Positions 17,562 through 26,951 of a stretch of 64,000 nt of DNA are shown piece after piece (position 1 is the stretch's first letter; each line of letters opens with the position of its first letter). A model generated the notes under the pieces. It was not told the origin of the DNA. It saw only the letters and a program-made list of their open reading frames with translations, and did no database searches. Position numbers and translations under genes: made by a program. Source of the DNA: Nitrospira sp. (GTDB lineage Bacteria; Nitrospirota; Nitrospiria; Nitrospirales; Nitrospiraceae); assembly GCA_031315995.1 (NCBI GenBank), contig JALDRG010000008.1, positions 62,001 to 126,000 on the forward strand, written 5' to 3'.

Positions 17562-18779
17562 CTATTGGATGGCCGATGCCATCGTGAAGATCGGGAGATA
17601 CATCGCAATGACGATAAATCCGATGATCGTACCCAACACCACCATCATAATCGGTTCGAGCAACGAGGTCAGCGTCTCGACTGCCTGATCGACTTCGTCT
17701 TCATAAAAGTCCGCGATTTTCCCCAACATGGCATCGAGCGCACCGGTCGACTCCCCGACGGCGATCATATGGGTGACCATCTTGGGAAACACATTGCATT
17801 TGGCCAACGGCTCGGAGATCGTTTTTCCTCCGCTGATGCTTACGCGAGCATTCATCAGCGCTTCCTCAATGACCTTGTTGCCGGAGGTCTTGGCACAGAT
17901 GCTCAGCCCCTCAAGCAATGGCACACCGCTGGTGATCAATGTTCCTAACGTGCGGGTGAACTTCGCGACGGAAGCTTTCCTGATCAGGTCTCCGACGATC
18001 GGAACTTTCAGAAGCAGCCGATCGATGACCACACGCCCGTTCACGGTGGCATAGTAGCGCTTGATCGCAAAGACCAAGGCCACCATGGCACCGGCCATGG
18101 CATACCAATAGCTCTGGAAAAAGTTACTGACGTCGATCACGATCTGCGTCGGACCCGGCAATCCGACTCTTCCACCAGACATTTCAAGAAACATCTTCGC
18201 GAATACGGGAATGACCCACACCATCAGCACACTGATGATGATCACAGCCACTCCGACGATGGCCGAGGGATACACCATCGCCGACTTGATCTGGCTCTTC
18301 AGCTTCATCGTCTTTTCAATGTGCTTGGCCAAACGAGTCAGAATCGTGTCGAGCAGTCCTCCGACTTCCCCGGCATGGATCATATTGACATAGAGGTCGT
18401 CGAACACCTTAGGGTGTCGCTTCAACGCATCGGAGAACGTGGACCCTGCTTCCACACTGTTCTTCACGTCGCCGACCGTTTCTCGCAGTACTTTGTTTTC
18501 AGACTGAGTGGCGAGAATGTCGAGGCATTGGATCAGGGGCAATCCGGCATTGATCATCGTCCCGAATTGGCGCGTAAATACCACCAAATCCTTGTCGTTG
18601 AGTCCGCTCCCAAGACTAAATTTGAACTTTCCACCTTTGCCCGACTTCTCTTCCAGGCTGGTGACGACGACCTGTTGCTTACGAAGCTGATCCACCGCCT
18701 CATCCCGCGTCTTGGCGGTGAGTTCGCCTTTTTTCACAGCACCCTGGCGGTTTCGTCCGACATAGGCGAATGTACTCAT
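17562..18779 (-). CDS. pilC: Type IV pilus inner-membrane assembly protein (type II secretion F family)
   Basis: 405 residues with two T2SF domains (about 70-195 and 270-395) and three membrane helices, the last at the C-terminus. PilC is the inner-membrane platform on which the extension and retraction ATPases act. It begins with MSTFAYVGRNRQGAVKKGEL, the usual PilC/GspF start. The PilS-like and PilR-like genes follow on the same strand, which favours PilC over GspF. pilB and pilT are not in the window. Confidence 0.93.
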   Translation of the reverse strand: MSTFAYVGRNRQGAVKKGELTAKTRDEAVDQLRKQQVVVTSLEEKSGKGGKFKFSLGSGLNDKDLVVFTRQFGTMINAGLPLIQCLDILATQSENKVLRETVGDVKNSVEAGSTFSDALKRHPKVFDDLYVNMIHAGEVGGLLDTILTRLAKHIEKTMKLKSQIKSAMVYPSAIVGVAVIIISVLMVWVIPVFAKMFLEMSGGRVGLPGPTQIVIDVSNFFQSYWYAMAGAMVALVFAIKRYYATVNGRVVIDRLLLKVPIVGDLIRKASVAKFTRTLGTLITSGVPLLEGLSICAKTSGNKVIEEALMNARVSISGGKTISEPLAKCNVFPKMVTHMIAVGESTGALDAMLGKIADFYEDEVDQAVETLTSLLEPIMMVVLGTIIGFIVIAMYLPIFTMASAIQ

Positions 18780-18846
18780 AGCGCTGTTTTCACTCCTTTG
18801 AACGCCAGGCAGGACACGTACGGATGCGGCGGAAAACTATGATCGA

Positions 18847-18875
18847 AGTCTATAAGACGACCTAAAAACTGTCAA
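18847..18875 (-). promoter_or_regulatory. Sigma-70-type promoter for pilC
   Basis: Minus strand TTGACA (18870-18875), 17-bp spacer, TAGACT (18847-18852). The predicted leader is about 60 bases. No sigma-54 type element (GG-N10-GC) was seen here, so pilC itself may not be a target of the adjacent sigma-54 activator. Confidence 0.6.
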
Positions 18876-18941
18876 ACGAATGCGTGAAAACACAACGGGC
18901 CAACGAGCCGATGCACAGTGCTTCCGCGCGAGAATGACGCG

Positions 18942-19484
18942 TTAGGCCGGGCCGGAGGTGATATGCCAGTAGCCTCGTGAGAGATAGTGCAGGCCGGAGA
19001 GCAGGGTGACCCCGCCCATGAGATACAGCAGAGGGTCCAGTGTGGTGAGATCGAGCCGTCGAGAGGCAAAAAAGACGATGGCCACCAGCGTCGCCAACTG
19101 GATCAATGTGGTTCCCTTCCCCAACACAGTCGGAGAAATATCCACCTGCGTGTTGGTGAAATGGGCGACCGCCGCACCCAGCATCAACATCAGGTCGCGG
19201 CTGACCACCAGAATCGTGAGCCAGAGCGGGACGAGGTGCATCACGGAAAGTGTGATAAACCCGGTCGTGAGCATCAGCTTGTCCGCCAGGGGATCCAGGA
19301 CTTCCCCGAGTCTCGTCCGCTGGTTGGCCACCCGGGCGATGGTCCCGTCAAGCGCATCCGTCAGCCCGGCAACGAAGAGAGTCGCCAGCGCATAATCGAA
19401 GTGCTCATAGTTGAGCAACCCTACGTAGACCGGGATCAACAGGATCCGCAGCATGGTCAGGCTGTTGGGGATATTCATGTTCAT
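18942..19484 (-). CDS. pgsA: CDP-diacylglycerol--glycerol-3-phosphate 3-phosphatidyltransferase
   Basis: 180 residues, multi-pass membrane protein. The CDP-alcohol phosphotransferase signature D-x2-DG-x2-AR-x8-G-x3-D-x3-D is complete (DALDGTIAR, then G, D and D in GEVLDPLADK). It makes phosphatidylglycerophosphate for phosphatidylglycerol and cardiolipin. The N-terminus NIPNSLTMLRILLIPV is typical of PgsA rather than Pss. It is a single gene with its own promoter, and the 65 bp downstream before the pilC promoter contain no gene. Confidence 0.92.
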   Translation of the reverse strand: MNMNIPNSLTMLRILLIPVYVGLLNYEHFDYALATLFVAGLTDALDGTIARVANQRTRLGEVLDPLADKLMLTTGFITLSVMHLVPLWLTILVVSRDLMLMLGAAVAHFTNTQVDISPTVLGKGTTLIQLATLVAIVFFASRRLDLTTLDPLLYLMGGVTLLSGLHYLSRGYWHITSGPA

Positions 19485-19544
19485 CGAAGTGGACGGTGCT
19501 CGAATCGGCGTCTGGACTAACGGGCAATGTTACGCGAACCGCGC

Positions 19545-19574
19545 ATCATAGAAACCCCTGCAGAACCTTGTCAA
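19545..19574 (-). promoter_or_regulatory. Sigma-70-type promoter for pgsA
   Basis: Minus strand TTGACA (19569-19574), 18-bp spacer, TATGAT (19545-19550, five of six matches to TATAAT). It is back-to-back with the plus-strand promoter at 19581-19609. Confidence 0.65.
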
Positions 19575-19580
19575 CGACGG

Positions 19581-19609
19581 TTGCACTCCGGAAAGGAGGT
19601 CCCTATAAT
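19581..19609 (+). promoter_or_regulatory. Sigma-70-type promoter for the 106-residue unknown gene
   Basis: Plus strand TTGCAC (19581-19586), 17-bp spacer, perfect TATAAT (19604-19609). The gene begins 46 bp further on at 19656. An AAGGAGGT sequence falls by chance in the spacer. Confidence 0.6.
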
Positions 19610-19655
19610 CTGGACGCTTGAGGCGGACACCTGCGGATGATCGACGGAGGTTTGT

Positions 19656-19976
19656 ATGAGTGGACTCCCCCTCCTCTTTAAGAAAGAGGGATTAATCGAA
19701 CGGCATCAAGTCGAGGGGATCGACCCGAGCGATCGGTATTTTAATCGGGCCGTCCTCGTCAATCGCGTGGCGGGTGGATATACGGGGAAAGTCACCTATG
19801 AAGCCTACGCGGTCGAAGGCTCCGCGCACTCCACCACGAGCGCTGCGGTTAAGGCCGTCGTCCAGAAATTGCTGGGAGTTGGTTTTACCCGACTGCGCAC
19901 ACGCCTGAACTTTAAGGGCAATCGATACCTAGCCGAAAAAGAAACCTGGACCGACTATCCCGATCGGCCTGCCTAG
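19656..19976 (+). CDS. Small conserved-looking protein of unknown function
   Basis: 106 residues, soluble, mixed alpha/beta by appearance, no signal peptide or membrane segment. GGAGG lies five bases before the ATG and a TATAAT promoter lies upstream, so this is a real gene even though I recognise no family. Phrases such as GYTGKVTYEAYAVEGSAHS and KAVVQKLLGVGFTRLRTRLN suggest two strands followed by a helix. It is one of the few plus-strand genes. Its stop codon shares the palindrome CTAG with the stop of the convergent hydrolase gene. Confidence 0.75.
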   Translation: MSGLPLLFKKEGLIERHQVEGIDPSDRYFNRAVLVNRVAGGYTGKVTYEAYAVEGSAHSTTSAAVKAVVQKLLGVGFTRLRTRLNFKGNRYLAEKETWTDYPDRPA

Positions 19977-21103
19977 TCCCCTAAAAATTCCCTGCAAATC
20001 AGATCATGAATCAGCGGGCGAAAGGCCTTGATTCGTTCATTCCTTCTCGTGGGGTGAACTCGGTTCGAGAGCAACACCACCTCCAGTTCCTTGACCGGAT
20101 CAAGCCACAACGAGGTGCCGGTATACCCGAGATGCCCGAATGATTCGGGTGTAAAGCGAGTTCCCGAGGAAGACGGCGCAGACGGCGTATCCCACCCCAA
20201 AGCCCAGCTGGATTTCGGCACGTCCTGCTGACGGGTCGTAAACATGGTGACGAGATCCGGCTTCAACAGCCCCGCCTTTCCGAGCCGGCCATCCATCCAT
20301 GCTCGCGTCACGGCGAATATGGCGCGCACATTTCCAAACAATCCGGCATGGCCGGCCACGCCCCCCAGGGCGAACGCGTTTTCGTCATGGACTTCGCCGC
20401 ACAATGTGCGTCCCCTCCAGGGATCCTCTTCAGTCGGCGCCATCGTGCACCCCGGCACTAATGCCCTAGCAGACAGCGCATTCGGTCCTCGCGGGACGTA
20501 TGCGAGTGGCTCTGCCCCAAGCGGGCCGTACATTTGACTGCCACAGAACTGATCCAATGATTGACCCGCCGACCGTTCCACCGCAACACCCAACAACATG
20601 AAGCCCAGGTCACTATACAGGCTGCGGGAGCCTGGCTCGTAGAGTAGGCTTTCCTGCGCAATGTACCTCACCATCGCCTGTCGCACTGCGACTCGCCCTA
20701 GAAACTCATGGTGGGAAGCTTCCATCTCAGCGATTCGCTCATAGTAGGGGCGCCAGCCGGGGAGCCCTGAACTATGAGTGAGCAACTGACGAAGGGTTAC
20801 AGATCCGACCGGGCTTCCCTGAAGTTCAATCAGGATGCGATCAATCCGATCCTCCAGCGTCACCAGTCCACGTTGAATCAGCAGGACCAAGGCTGTGGTC
20901 GTCGCCAGCACCTTGGTCAAAGAGGCTAGGTCGTAGCAGGTCTCAACCGTGACCGAGTCGCTCGGAGTCTGCGAGGACAGGCGGCCTGCGGCACCCTCAT
21001 AGACCACCGTCCCGCGCAGTCGCACGGCCAACACGGCACCAGGAAAGGTGCCCTCATCGACGGCTGTCTGCAGCGCGGACTGCACTGAATCTAATCTGGC
21101 CAT
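19973..21103 (-). CDS. Serine hydrolase, class C beta-lactamase fold
   Basis: 376 residues from the ATG at 21103. The three motifs of the fold are present: Ser61-LTK64 (SxxK nucleophile), Tyr163-SD in place of YxN, and HLG (in FGHLGYTG) in place of KTG. The YSD and HLG variants are usual in DD-peptidases, esterases and other members of PF00144 rather than in true AmpC. No signal peptide is seen, so it may act in the cytoplasm, for instance on muropeptides or esters. It follows the divIVA end of the dcw run by 112 bp. The start could also be 18 bp upstream. Confidence 0.85.
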   Translation of the reverse strand: MARLDSVQSALQTAVDEGTFPGAVLAVRLRGTVVYEGAAGRLSSQTPSDSVTVETCYDLASLTKVLATTTALVLLIQRGLVTLEDRIDRILIELQGSPVGSVTLRQLLTHSSGLPGWRPYYERIAEMEASHHEFLGRVAVRQAMVRYIAQESLLYEPGSRSLYSDLGFMLLGVAVERSAGQSLDQFCGSQMYGPLGAEPLAYVPRGPNALSARALVPGCTMAPTEEDPWRGRTLCGEVHDENAFALGGVAGHAGLFGNVRAIFAVTRAWMDGRLGKAGLLKPDLVTMFTTRQQDVPKSSWALGWDTPSAPSSSGTRFTPESFGHLGYTGTSLWLDPVKELEVVLLSNRVHPTRRNERIKAFRPLIHDLICREFLGD

Positions 21104-21215
21104 CGATAGGAGCCTACGCATGATACAGCGAGAGGGAAGGGAAGATGGAGGAGTGGAACTCCCCTGCTAGCCCTGGTCGCTGGTGGGAATGGAATACCGG
21201 AGGAGCGTAGGATGT

Positions 21216-21728
21216 TCAACGGGCCGTGCTTGATTCGCCGGCCAACTTTCCTTCGACCGAGGCCGTTTCAGGCTGATAGGCATCGCTCTCTTCCACTTCC
21301 AACATGCGCTCGAACGAGCGCAAGGTTGAACGGAATCGCTCCACCATCATCAGGCGTTGCTTCTGGAGGTCCGACAGTCCACGTTGCATATCGGAGAGAC
21401 TCACCCGGGCCTGCCTGATAATCTCACTCGCTTTCAGCTCGGCCTCCTTCACAATCAGGTCGGACTCGCGCTGCGCAGACCGTTTCACATCCTCGGCCAA
21501 CGTCTGAGCGGAGACCAATGTATTGGAGAGCGTCGCCTCCGTCCGTCGCAAGTCGGTGACCAGTTGCTCGGTTGCGGTCAGTTTTTCGCGAAGTGCCCCG
21601 TTCTCTCGATTCAAATTCTCCACGGTCAGCGCCAGCTCTTCAAGGAACCGGTTCACTTCGTCCCGGTCGTACCCCCGGAACTTGACCTGAAAGACCATCT
21701 GCTGAATGTCGATGGGAGTGATTTTCAT
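21216..21728 (-). CDS. divIVA: DivIVA-domain protein
   Basis: 170 residues. The N-terminal DivIVA domain (ITPIDIQQMVFQVKFRGYDRDEVNRFLEEL) binds curved membrane through exposed hydrophobic residues. Residues 30-150 are predicted coiled coil by heptad-like spacing of Leu/Val/Ala. DivIVA marks poles and septa and places division or growth proteins. It sits last in ftsZ-pgeF-yggS-proC-yggT-divIVA, an order seen in Gram-positive and several deep-branching phyla. The short Ser/Thr/Glu tail is not conserved. Confidence 0.9.
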   Translation of the reverse strand: MKITPIDIQQMVFQVKFRGYDRDEVNRFLEELALTVENLNRENGALREKLTATEQLVTDLRRTEATLSNTLVSAQTLAEDVKRSAQRESDLIVKEAELKASEIIRQARVSLSDMQRGLSDLQKQRLMMVERFRSTLRSFERMLEVEESDAYQPETASVEGKLAGESSTAR

Positions 21729-21749
21729 GCGACACCTCTTGCCCGACGG

Positions 21750-22046
21750 TTAGTGCATCCGCACGGCGATATCTCGTAACGATTGAACCACGGCATACTG
21801 CAAAAAGACAAGGATCAGGATCGCAATCATCGGCGAAAGATCCATGCCCATGCGCCATCCGATCAGCCGACGGATCGGGACGAGCACCGGCTCCGTCGCG
21901 CGCTCCAAGAACTGGACGATCGGGTTCCATGGATCGGGATTCACCCACGAAATCAATGCGCGCGCAATGATGACCCACATATACAGCCATAACACCGTGT
22001 CCAACACCGTCGCCGTCCCCTGCAGCACATTGCTCATCACAAACAT
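21750..22046 (-). CDS. yggT: YggT family membrane protein
   Basis: 98 residues with two strongly hydrophobic helices (about 10-32 and 68-92), between them the YggT pattern ARALISWVNPDPWNPIVQFLERATEPVLVPIRR. The family is linked to osmotic tolerance and to chloroplast nucleoid or cytochrome assembly in relatives; the bacterial mechanism is unclear. Its ATG overlaps the proC stop by one base, so it is translationally coupled. Confidence 0.9.
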   Translation of the reverse strand: MFVMSNVLQGTATVLDTVLWLYMWVIIARALISWVNPDPWNPIVQFLERATEPVLVPIRRLIGWRMGMDLSPMIAILILVFLQYAVVQSLRDIAVRMH

Positions 22047-22852
22047 CAGCGTCCCAACTCCTGTGAACGTTTCGTGGCCGCCTCAACGGCCGCCATCAAA
22101 CAGCTCCGCATCCCACCGACCTCCAACTGATACAACCCGGTGATCGTCGTGCCGCCGGGCGATGCCACCTGATCTTTCAATCGGGCCGGATGCTCACCCC
22201 GCTCCAACACCATCCGTGCAGCGCCCAGAACCGTCTGTGCGGCCAGCAGTTCAGCGGTCGCCCTGGGCAATCCCATCCTGACCCCGCCGTCGGCCAACGC
22301 TTCGATGGCCACGAATACATAGGCCGGTCCGCTCCCGCTCAACCCGGTCACCGCGTCCATCAGTCGTTCTTCGACAGAGACCACCGATCCGACCGCTTCA
22401 AACAATGTCCGCACCGCCCCCAGATCGTCGGATTGCACATCCGATTGATAGCTCAGCGCCGTCACCCCTTCGCGCACCAACGCCGGAATATTCGGCATTG
22501 CCCGCACGATTCCTCTAGGCGCCACAACCCGTTCGAGAATCCAAGCCGTCGTCACGCCGGCCGCGATAGACACGACGAATTTCCCGGTCAGTGCCTGCCC
22601 CACCTCACTGAGCACCGCCGGCATCGCCTGCGGTTTCACCGCACGGATCACCAGATCGGCCTCGCGGACCGCCGTGGTATTGTTATCGCCGACGTGAATG
22701 CCGAAGCGCGACTTCAACGCATCGCGGCGCGCGGCAACCGGGTCCGTCGCGCAAATGGATGTCGGCTCGCAGGCATGCGCGGCCAGCAGACCTCCGATCA
22801 AGGCCTCCGCCATTTGCCCGCCCCCGAGAAATGCGATCGGCTGCGTCAGCAT
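22046..22852 (-). CDS. proC: Pyrroline-5-carboxylate reductase
   Basis: 268 residues from MLTQPIAFLGGGQMAEALIGG. It reduces pyrroline-5-carboxylate to proline with NAD(P)H. The N-terminal dinucleotide-binding motif GGGQMAEA, the central LSGSGPAYVF and the signature near the C-terminus (ASPGGTTITGL) are present. The start at 22852 lies 4 bp after the yggS stop and has a GAGGTGA-type ribosome binding site inside yggS. A longer frame would overlap yggS by 62 bp and is not supported. Confidence 0.95.
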   Translation of the reverse strand: MLTQPIAFLGGGQMAEALIGGLLAAHACEPTSICATDPVAARRDALKSRFGIHVGDNNTTAVREADLVIRAVKPQAMPAVLSEVGQALTGKFVVSIAAGVTTAWILERVVAPRGIVRAMPNIPALVREGVTALSYQSDVQSDDLGAVRTLFEAVGSVVSVEERLMDAVTGLSGSGPAYVFVAIEALADGGVRMGLPRATAELLAAQTVLGAARMVLERGEHPARLKDQVASPGGTTITGLYQLEVGGMRSCLMAAVEAATKRSQELGR

Positions 22853-22856
22853 CGAC

Positions 22857-23564
22857 CTACTCACCTCGCGCTCCGAAGATCGCCGTTCCGACCCGCACGT
22901 ACGTGGCCCCCTCTTCAACCGCGACAGAATAGTCGTGCGACATGCCCATCGAAAGTTCCTGCATATTAATGTTCCTGTACCCTCGCGCTGTCAATGCCTC
23001 CGCGAGCGTCCGAAGTTGCCGAAAGTAAGGACGCGCGCCGTCCGCTGTCGGAGTGGGCGGAGGAATGGCCATGAGGCCGCGAATGTCCAGATGCTCGAAC
23101 TCATTCAAGGAAGCCAAGTCCGCCACAAGTGTCTCCGGCGCAAACCCGCCTTTACTGACCTCTCCTCCGACATTCACTTCCAACAAGATACGTTGCCGAA
23201 GACCCGCCGCCTTCGCCTGACGATCGATCTCCCCCGCCAATGCGAGGCTGTCGACCGAATGAATCGTCTCAAATCGTCCGACGACCGACTTGACCTTGCG
23301 CCGCTGCAGCGATCCGATAAAGTGCCAGACAATTCCTTCCCGTCCTAACGCGTCGATTTTCGGCAGGGCTTCCTGGAGGCGGTTTTCTCCAACATGTCGA
23401 ACGCCGGCGTCGACCGCCTCTCGCAGCCGGTCCACGGATACGGTCTTGGAGGCGGCCACTAGACGCACCGTCTCCGGGGCACGTCCCGCACGGACGGCCG
23501 CACGACGAATTTCGTCGAGCACCGTGCGAACCCGACCGGCAACCGTCCCTGGCTCTGCATCCAT
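22857..23564 (-). CDS. yggS: YggS family pyridoxal-phosphate homeostasis protein
   Basis: 235 residues, TIM-barrel PLP protein with no catalytic domain partner. Lys40 in VAASKTV binds PLP. The family signature HFIGSLQRRKV and the C-terminal LSMGMSHDYSVAVEEGATYVRVGTAIFG are clear. It maintains free PLP and amino-acid balance. The yggS-proC-yggT order beside ftsZ is widespread. A 108-bp gap separates it from pgeF. Confidence 0.95.
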   Translation of the reverse strand: MDAEPGTVAGRVRTVLDEIRRAAVRAGRAPETVRLVAASKTVSVDRLREAVDAGVRHVGENRLQEALPKIDALGREGIVWHFIGSLQRRKVKSVVGRFETIHSVDSLALAGEIDRQAKAAGLRQRILLEVNVGGEVSKGGFAPETLVADLASLNEFEHLDIRGLMAIPPPTPTADGARPYFRQLRTLAEALTARGYRNINMQELSMGMSHDYSVAVEEGATYVRVGTAIFGARGE

Positions 23565-23672
23565 CCTGCTGCCTTGTGGATTGCGCCATGTTCTCCCTTA
23601 CCCTCGTGCCCCCTGTGGGCAGGGTATCAGGCAGGCGCCGGGAATTACGCCCGCAGCAAGCCGATCGCGCCC

Positions 23673-24410
23673 CTACCGGCGAGACACCAGAGCAATCCCA
23701 CTGACCATCGTCCCGTTCACCACGCCTTCGCGGCGGTAGCTGAAAAATAAGTCGGGCTGACAGATCGTACAGGCATCGACCGTGGTAATTCGTTCGGCAT
23801 CCAGCCCATCAGCAAGTGCTTGCCGACGCACAAATGCGCGCAGATCGAGATGCGCCCTCCGGCTGCTCACCGGCTTCACGACAGCTTGCCACTCGGGAAA
23901 GACTTCTCGTAATCGCGCAAGGACCGGCTCATCCACTTCGTAACAACAGGAACCGGCGGAAGGACCGATCGCCATCTGCAACCGACCGATTGTCGCCCCG
24001 AAACGGCTGACGAGCAACGCCACGGTCTTCGGCACAATGCCGGCCACCGCTCCCCGCCAGCCTGCGTGTATCGCTGCCACCACGCGCCGCACTGGATCAT
24101 GCAGCAGCACGGGCACACAGTCCGCCGTCCGCACGGTCACCATCACCCCGGGTTGGTCGGTCACCAGCGCATCCCAACCTCCCTCAAACGCCTCTCCCTG
24201 CACGACCGGCCGATCGACCACCAAGGCATCCGTCCCGTGCACCTGCTTGACGGATACGATGACCGTTGCGGCTTGATCGCGATGCCGGGATCCGGGCGCA
24301 GAAGCGCGGCCCGGCGTCACCGACACGGACGACAACCGGGTCCCGAAAAAATGTTCTACCCCATCCGCGTGCGTCGCAAACGACGGCACGGTGATGACCT
24401 CCGACGCCAT
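23673..24410 (-). CDS. pgeF: Purine nucleoside phosphorylase-like PgeF (laccase domain, YfiH)
   Basis: 245 residues. The zinc ligands of this family are visible: His in KQVHG, Cys in RTADCVPVLL and His in AAIHAGWRG. PgeF edits misincorporated amino acids in muropeptide precursors (L-Ser for L-Ala on UDP-MurNAc) in E. coli; other members act as purine nucleoside phosphorylases or deaminases. Its place 40 bp after ftsZ fits a wall-precursor quality role. Confidence 0.92.
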   Translation of the reverse strand: MASEVITVPSFATHADGVEHFFGTRLSSVSVTPGRASAPGSRHRDQAATVIVSVKQVHGTDALVVDRPVVQGEAFEGGWDALVTDQPGVMVTVRTADCVPVLLHDPVRRVVAAIHAGWRGAVAGIVPKTVALLVSRFGATIGRLQMAIGPSAGSCCYEVDEPVLARLREVFPEWQAVVKPVSSRRAHLDLRAFVRRQALADGLDAERITTVDACTICQPDLFFSYRREGVVNGTMVSGIALVSRR

Positions 24411-24450
24411 CCGCTCTCCCGACTCGATAAATTCCGATGCCGCGGCCTAC

Positions 24451-25653
24451 TCAGTCAGCCTGCTTCCGCAGGAAGGTCGGCACATCCCACTCATCGTCCC
24501 CGACCACCGCGATTCGCTCCACCGCTTCCCGCGTCTCACCCATGCGCCGCAGGAAAGTTGGACGGTCCAAATCTTTATGGGGCCGATCCGAGCCAGTGGC
24601 ATGCACCCCGGTCAGCACCTGTTGCGCTGGACGTCCGTTGGGTGTACGCGTCGCGGGGCGCTCAGCCGCCGCCACCGGGCGCGAGACCGGCTGTTCTTCC
24701 CGCTCGAATCCGGTCGCAATCACGGTCACGATCAGATCATCGCCGATCTCAGGATTGATGACCTGTCCGACAATGATGTTCGCTTCGGCATCCGCCGCAT
24801 GCTGGACGATCGAGGCTGCTTCCTCCACTTCATGCAGCGACATGTTCGGCCCACCCGTGATATTCAGCAGGACCCCGCGCGCGCCTTCGACACTGCCCTC
24901 TTCCAGCAATGGACTGCAGATCGCTTTTTGTGCCGCTTCCTGCGCTCGATTGGCACCACGTCCGATCCCCATGCCCATCACCGCACGTCCGGTGTGCGCC
25001 ATGATGGTTCGCACGTCGGCGAAGTCGACGTTGACCAAGCCGATGGTCGTAATCACGTCCGCAATACCCTGAATCGCTTGGCGCAACACATCGTCCGCCA
25101 CCTTGAACGCATCCAGCAACGGAGTGGCCTTGTCCACAATCCCGAGTAGCCGTTGATTCGGGATGATCAGCAGCGTATCGACGTGACGACCAAGATCGCG
25201 AATGCCCTCCTCGGCATGGCTCATCCGCCGATGGCCTTCATACTGAAAAGGCTTGGTCACAACGGCCACGGTTAGAATCCCCAATTCACGCGCGATGCTG
25301 GCCACGATCGGGGCCGCGCCGGTCCCGGTACCGCCGCCCATGCCGGCGGTGACAAACACCATGTCGGCGCCGACCAGGCTCTCCCGAATCTCATCCTTGC
25401 TTTCCAACGCCGCGTCGCGCCCCACTTCAGGCTTGGCGCCGGCGCCGAGGCCGCGGGTTCGCTCCGGACCGATCTGAATTTTATAGGATGCCTGGGACCG
25501 CTCAAGCGCCTGCACGTCGGTATTGGCGGCCACGAAGTCGACTCGGCACAATCCGCCGGTAATCATGGTATTGACGGCGTTGCATCCGGCCCCTCCGACA
25601 CCGATCACCTTGATACGAACGGGTGACTGCGGCTCCTCTTGAAATGAAAACAT
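24451..25653 (-). CDS. ftsZ: Cell division GTPase FtsZ
   Basis: 400 residues from [21 protein letters not shown], with GGGAGG upstream. It polymerises into the Z ring. The tubulin signature GGGTGTG is at 106-112, the T7-loop [11 protein letters not shown] carries the catalytic Asp, and the C-terminal peptide [12 protein letters not shown] binds FtsA and similar membrane tethers. A Gln/Arg/Pro-rich linker of about 60 residues lies before that peptide. The start is 53 bp after the ftsA stop; an upstream in-frame start would overlap ftsA and is rejected. Confidence 0.98.
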   Translation of the reverse strand: MFSFQEEPQSPVRIKVIGVGGAGCNAVNTMITGGLCRVDFVAANTDVQALERSQASYKIQIGPERTRGLGAGAKPEVGRDAALESKDEIRESLVGADMVFVTAGMGGGTGTGAAPIVASIARELGILTVAVVTKPFQYEGHRRMSHAEEGIRDLGRHVDTLLIIPNQRLLGIVDKATPLLDAFKVADDVLRQAIQGIADVITTIGLVNVDFADVRTIMAHTGRAVMGMGIGRGANRAQEAAQKAICSPLLEEGSVEGARGVLLNITGGPNMSLHEVEEAASIVQHAADAEANIIVGQVINPEIGDDLIVTVIATGFEREEQPVSRPVAAAERPATRTPNGRPAQQVLTGVHATGSDRPHKDLDRPTFLRRMGETREAVERIAVVGDDEWDVPTFLRKQAD

Positions 25654-25706
25654 CGTGGCACCTCCCTTGACGATGGCGCGGCCCGGCCTCATGCCGTCCG
25701 CGAAAG

Positions 25707-26951
25707 TTAGAAAAACTCGAACATCCACGATCGCATACGATCGAACACTTTCCCCAAGCCTTTGCCGTGACGGATGCCGGCCGCCTCCAAGTGGTCGGCA
25801 TGTTGACGCGCGTGCAGCAGCAGTCCGACGCCGGTCGCGTGCATCGGATTGCTGACAATATCCCGTAGCCCGCCGATGCCGGTCGGCATGCCACGCCGAG
25901 CAGGAAGATTCAACCCTCGCTCCGCCGCATCCGGCATGCCCTCCAAGAGCGACGTGCCGCCGGTGATCACCACCCCGGCGCCCAACATCCCTTCGTACCC
26001 GGCTCGTACGATTTCCCGCTTGACCAGTTCGAACATCTCGTCCACTCGCGGCTCGAGGATTTCCGCGATATCGCGGCGCGTGAATTGCCGCGGCGGCCGA
26101 TCGCCCACGGACGGCACTTCCACCATTTGATGACCAAGCACCAGCTCGGTGCGGGCGATCCCATGCTGCACTTTGATTTTTTCGGCATCGGTTTGCGACG
26201 TCAGAAGCCCGATGGCCAGATCCTTGGTGAGATTCTGTCCGCCGATCGGGAGGACCGCCGTGTGCCGGATGCTGCCGTCGAGAAAGATCGCCAAGTCGGT
26301 CGTCCCGCCGCCCAGGTCCACCATGGCGACTCCCAACTCCCGCTCTTCGGCGCTCAAGACGGCTTCGCTCGACGCGAGCGGCTGCAAGATGATATCCACC
26401 ACGTCGAGTCCCGCCCGGTTCACGCTCTTGATGATGTTCTGCGCCGAGGTCACGGCCCCGGTGATCACATGGACGTTGACCTCCAGACGGTTGCCGGACA
26501 TGCCCAGCGGTTCACGGACACCTTCTTGATCATCGACCATGAATTCGCGCGGCAACACGTGCAGAATACGCCGCTCGTGAGGAATCACCGCGAGGGTCCG
26601 CGCGCTTTCCACTGCGCGACTGATGTCGTCGCGCGTGACTTCCTGCTTCTTGAGGGCCACGACCCCCTTGAGATTTTCTCCTGAGATATGGCTGCCGGCG
26701 ATGCCCGTGTAGACCGAATTGATTTGCACGGCCGCCATGAGTTCCGCTTCTTCGACCGCCTTCTTGATCGACTCCACCGTACTCTCGATATTGACCACCA
26801 CACCCTTGCGAAGCCCGCGCGAGGGGCAGGAGCCGACACCGATGATGTTGAGCGGGCCTTCCTCCGGCACTTCGGCGACAATCGCACAAATCTTGGTGGT
26901 CCCGATGTCGAGTCCGACCAAGATATGATCCCGCTTAGACACTCGGCTCAC
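25707..26951 (-). CDS. ftsA: Cell division protein FtsA
   Basis: 414 residues, actin-like ATPase that tethers FtsZ to the membrane. The phosphate-1 motif [13 protein letters not shown], the 1C domain, the ATP motifs [10 protein letters not shown] and [11 protein letters not shown], and the C-terminal amphipathic targeting helix ([10 protein letters not shown]) are visible. The ATG overlaps the ftsQ stop by 4 bp, indicating coupling. Confidence 0.97.
   Translation of the reverse strand: MSRVSKRDHILVGLDIGTTKICAIVAEVPEEGPLNIIGVGSCPSRGLRKGVVVNIESTVESIKKAVEEAELMAAVQINSVYTGIAGSHISGENLKGVVALKKQEVTRDDISRAVESARTLAVIPHERRILHVLPREFMVDDQEGVREPLGMSGNRLEVNVHVITGAVTSAQNIIKSVNRAGLDVVDIILQPLASSEAVLSAEERELGVAMVDLGGGTTDLAIFLDGSIRHTAVLPIGGQNLTKDLAIGLLTSQTDAEKIKVQHGIARTELVLGHQMVEVPSVGDRPPRQFTRRDIAEILEPRVDEMFELVKREIVRAGYEGMLGAGVVITGGTSLLEGMPDAAERGLNLPARRGMPTGIGGLRDIVSNPMHATGVGLLLHARQHADHLEAAGIRHGKGLGKVFDRMRSWMFEFF

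Noticed and set aside
19973..21103. AmpC beta-lactamase (antibiotic resistance)
   Set aside because: YSD and HLG replace the YxN and KTG motifs and no signal peptide is visible, so it is better called a generic class C-fold serine hydrolase.
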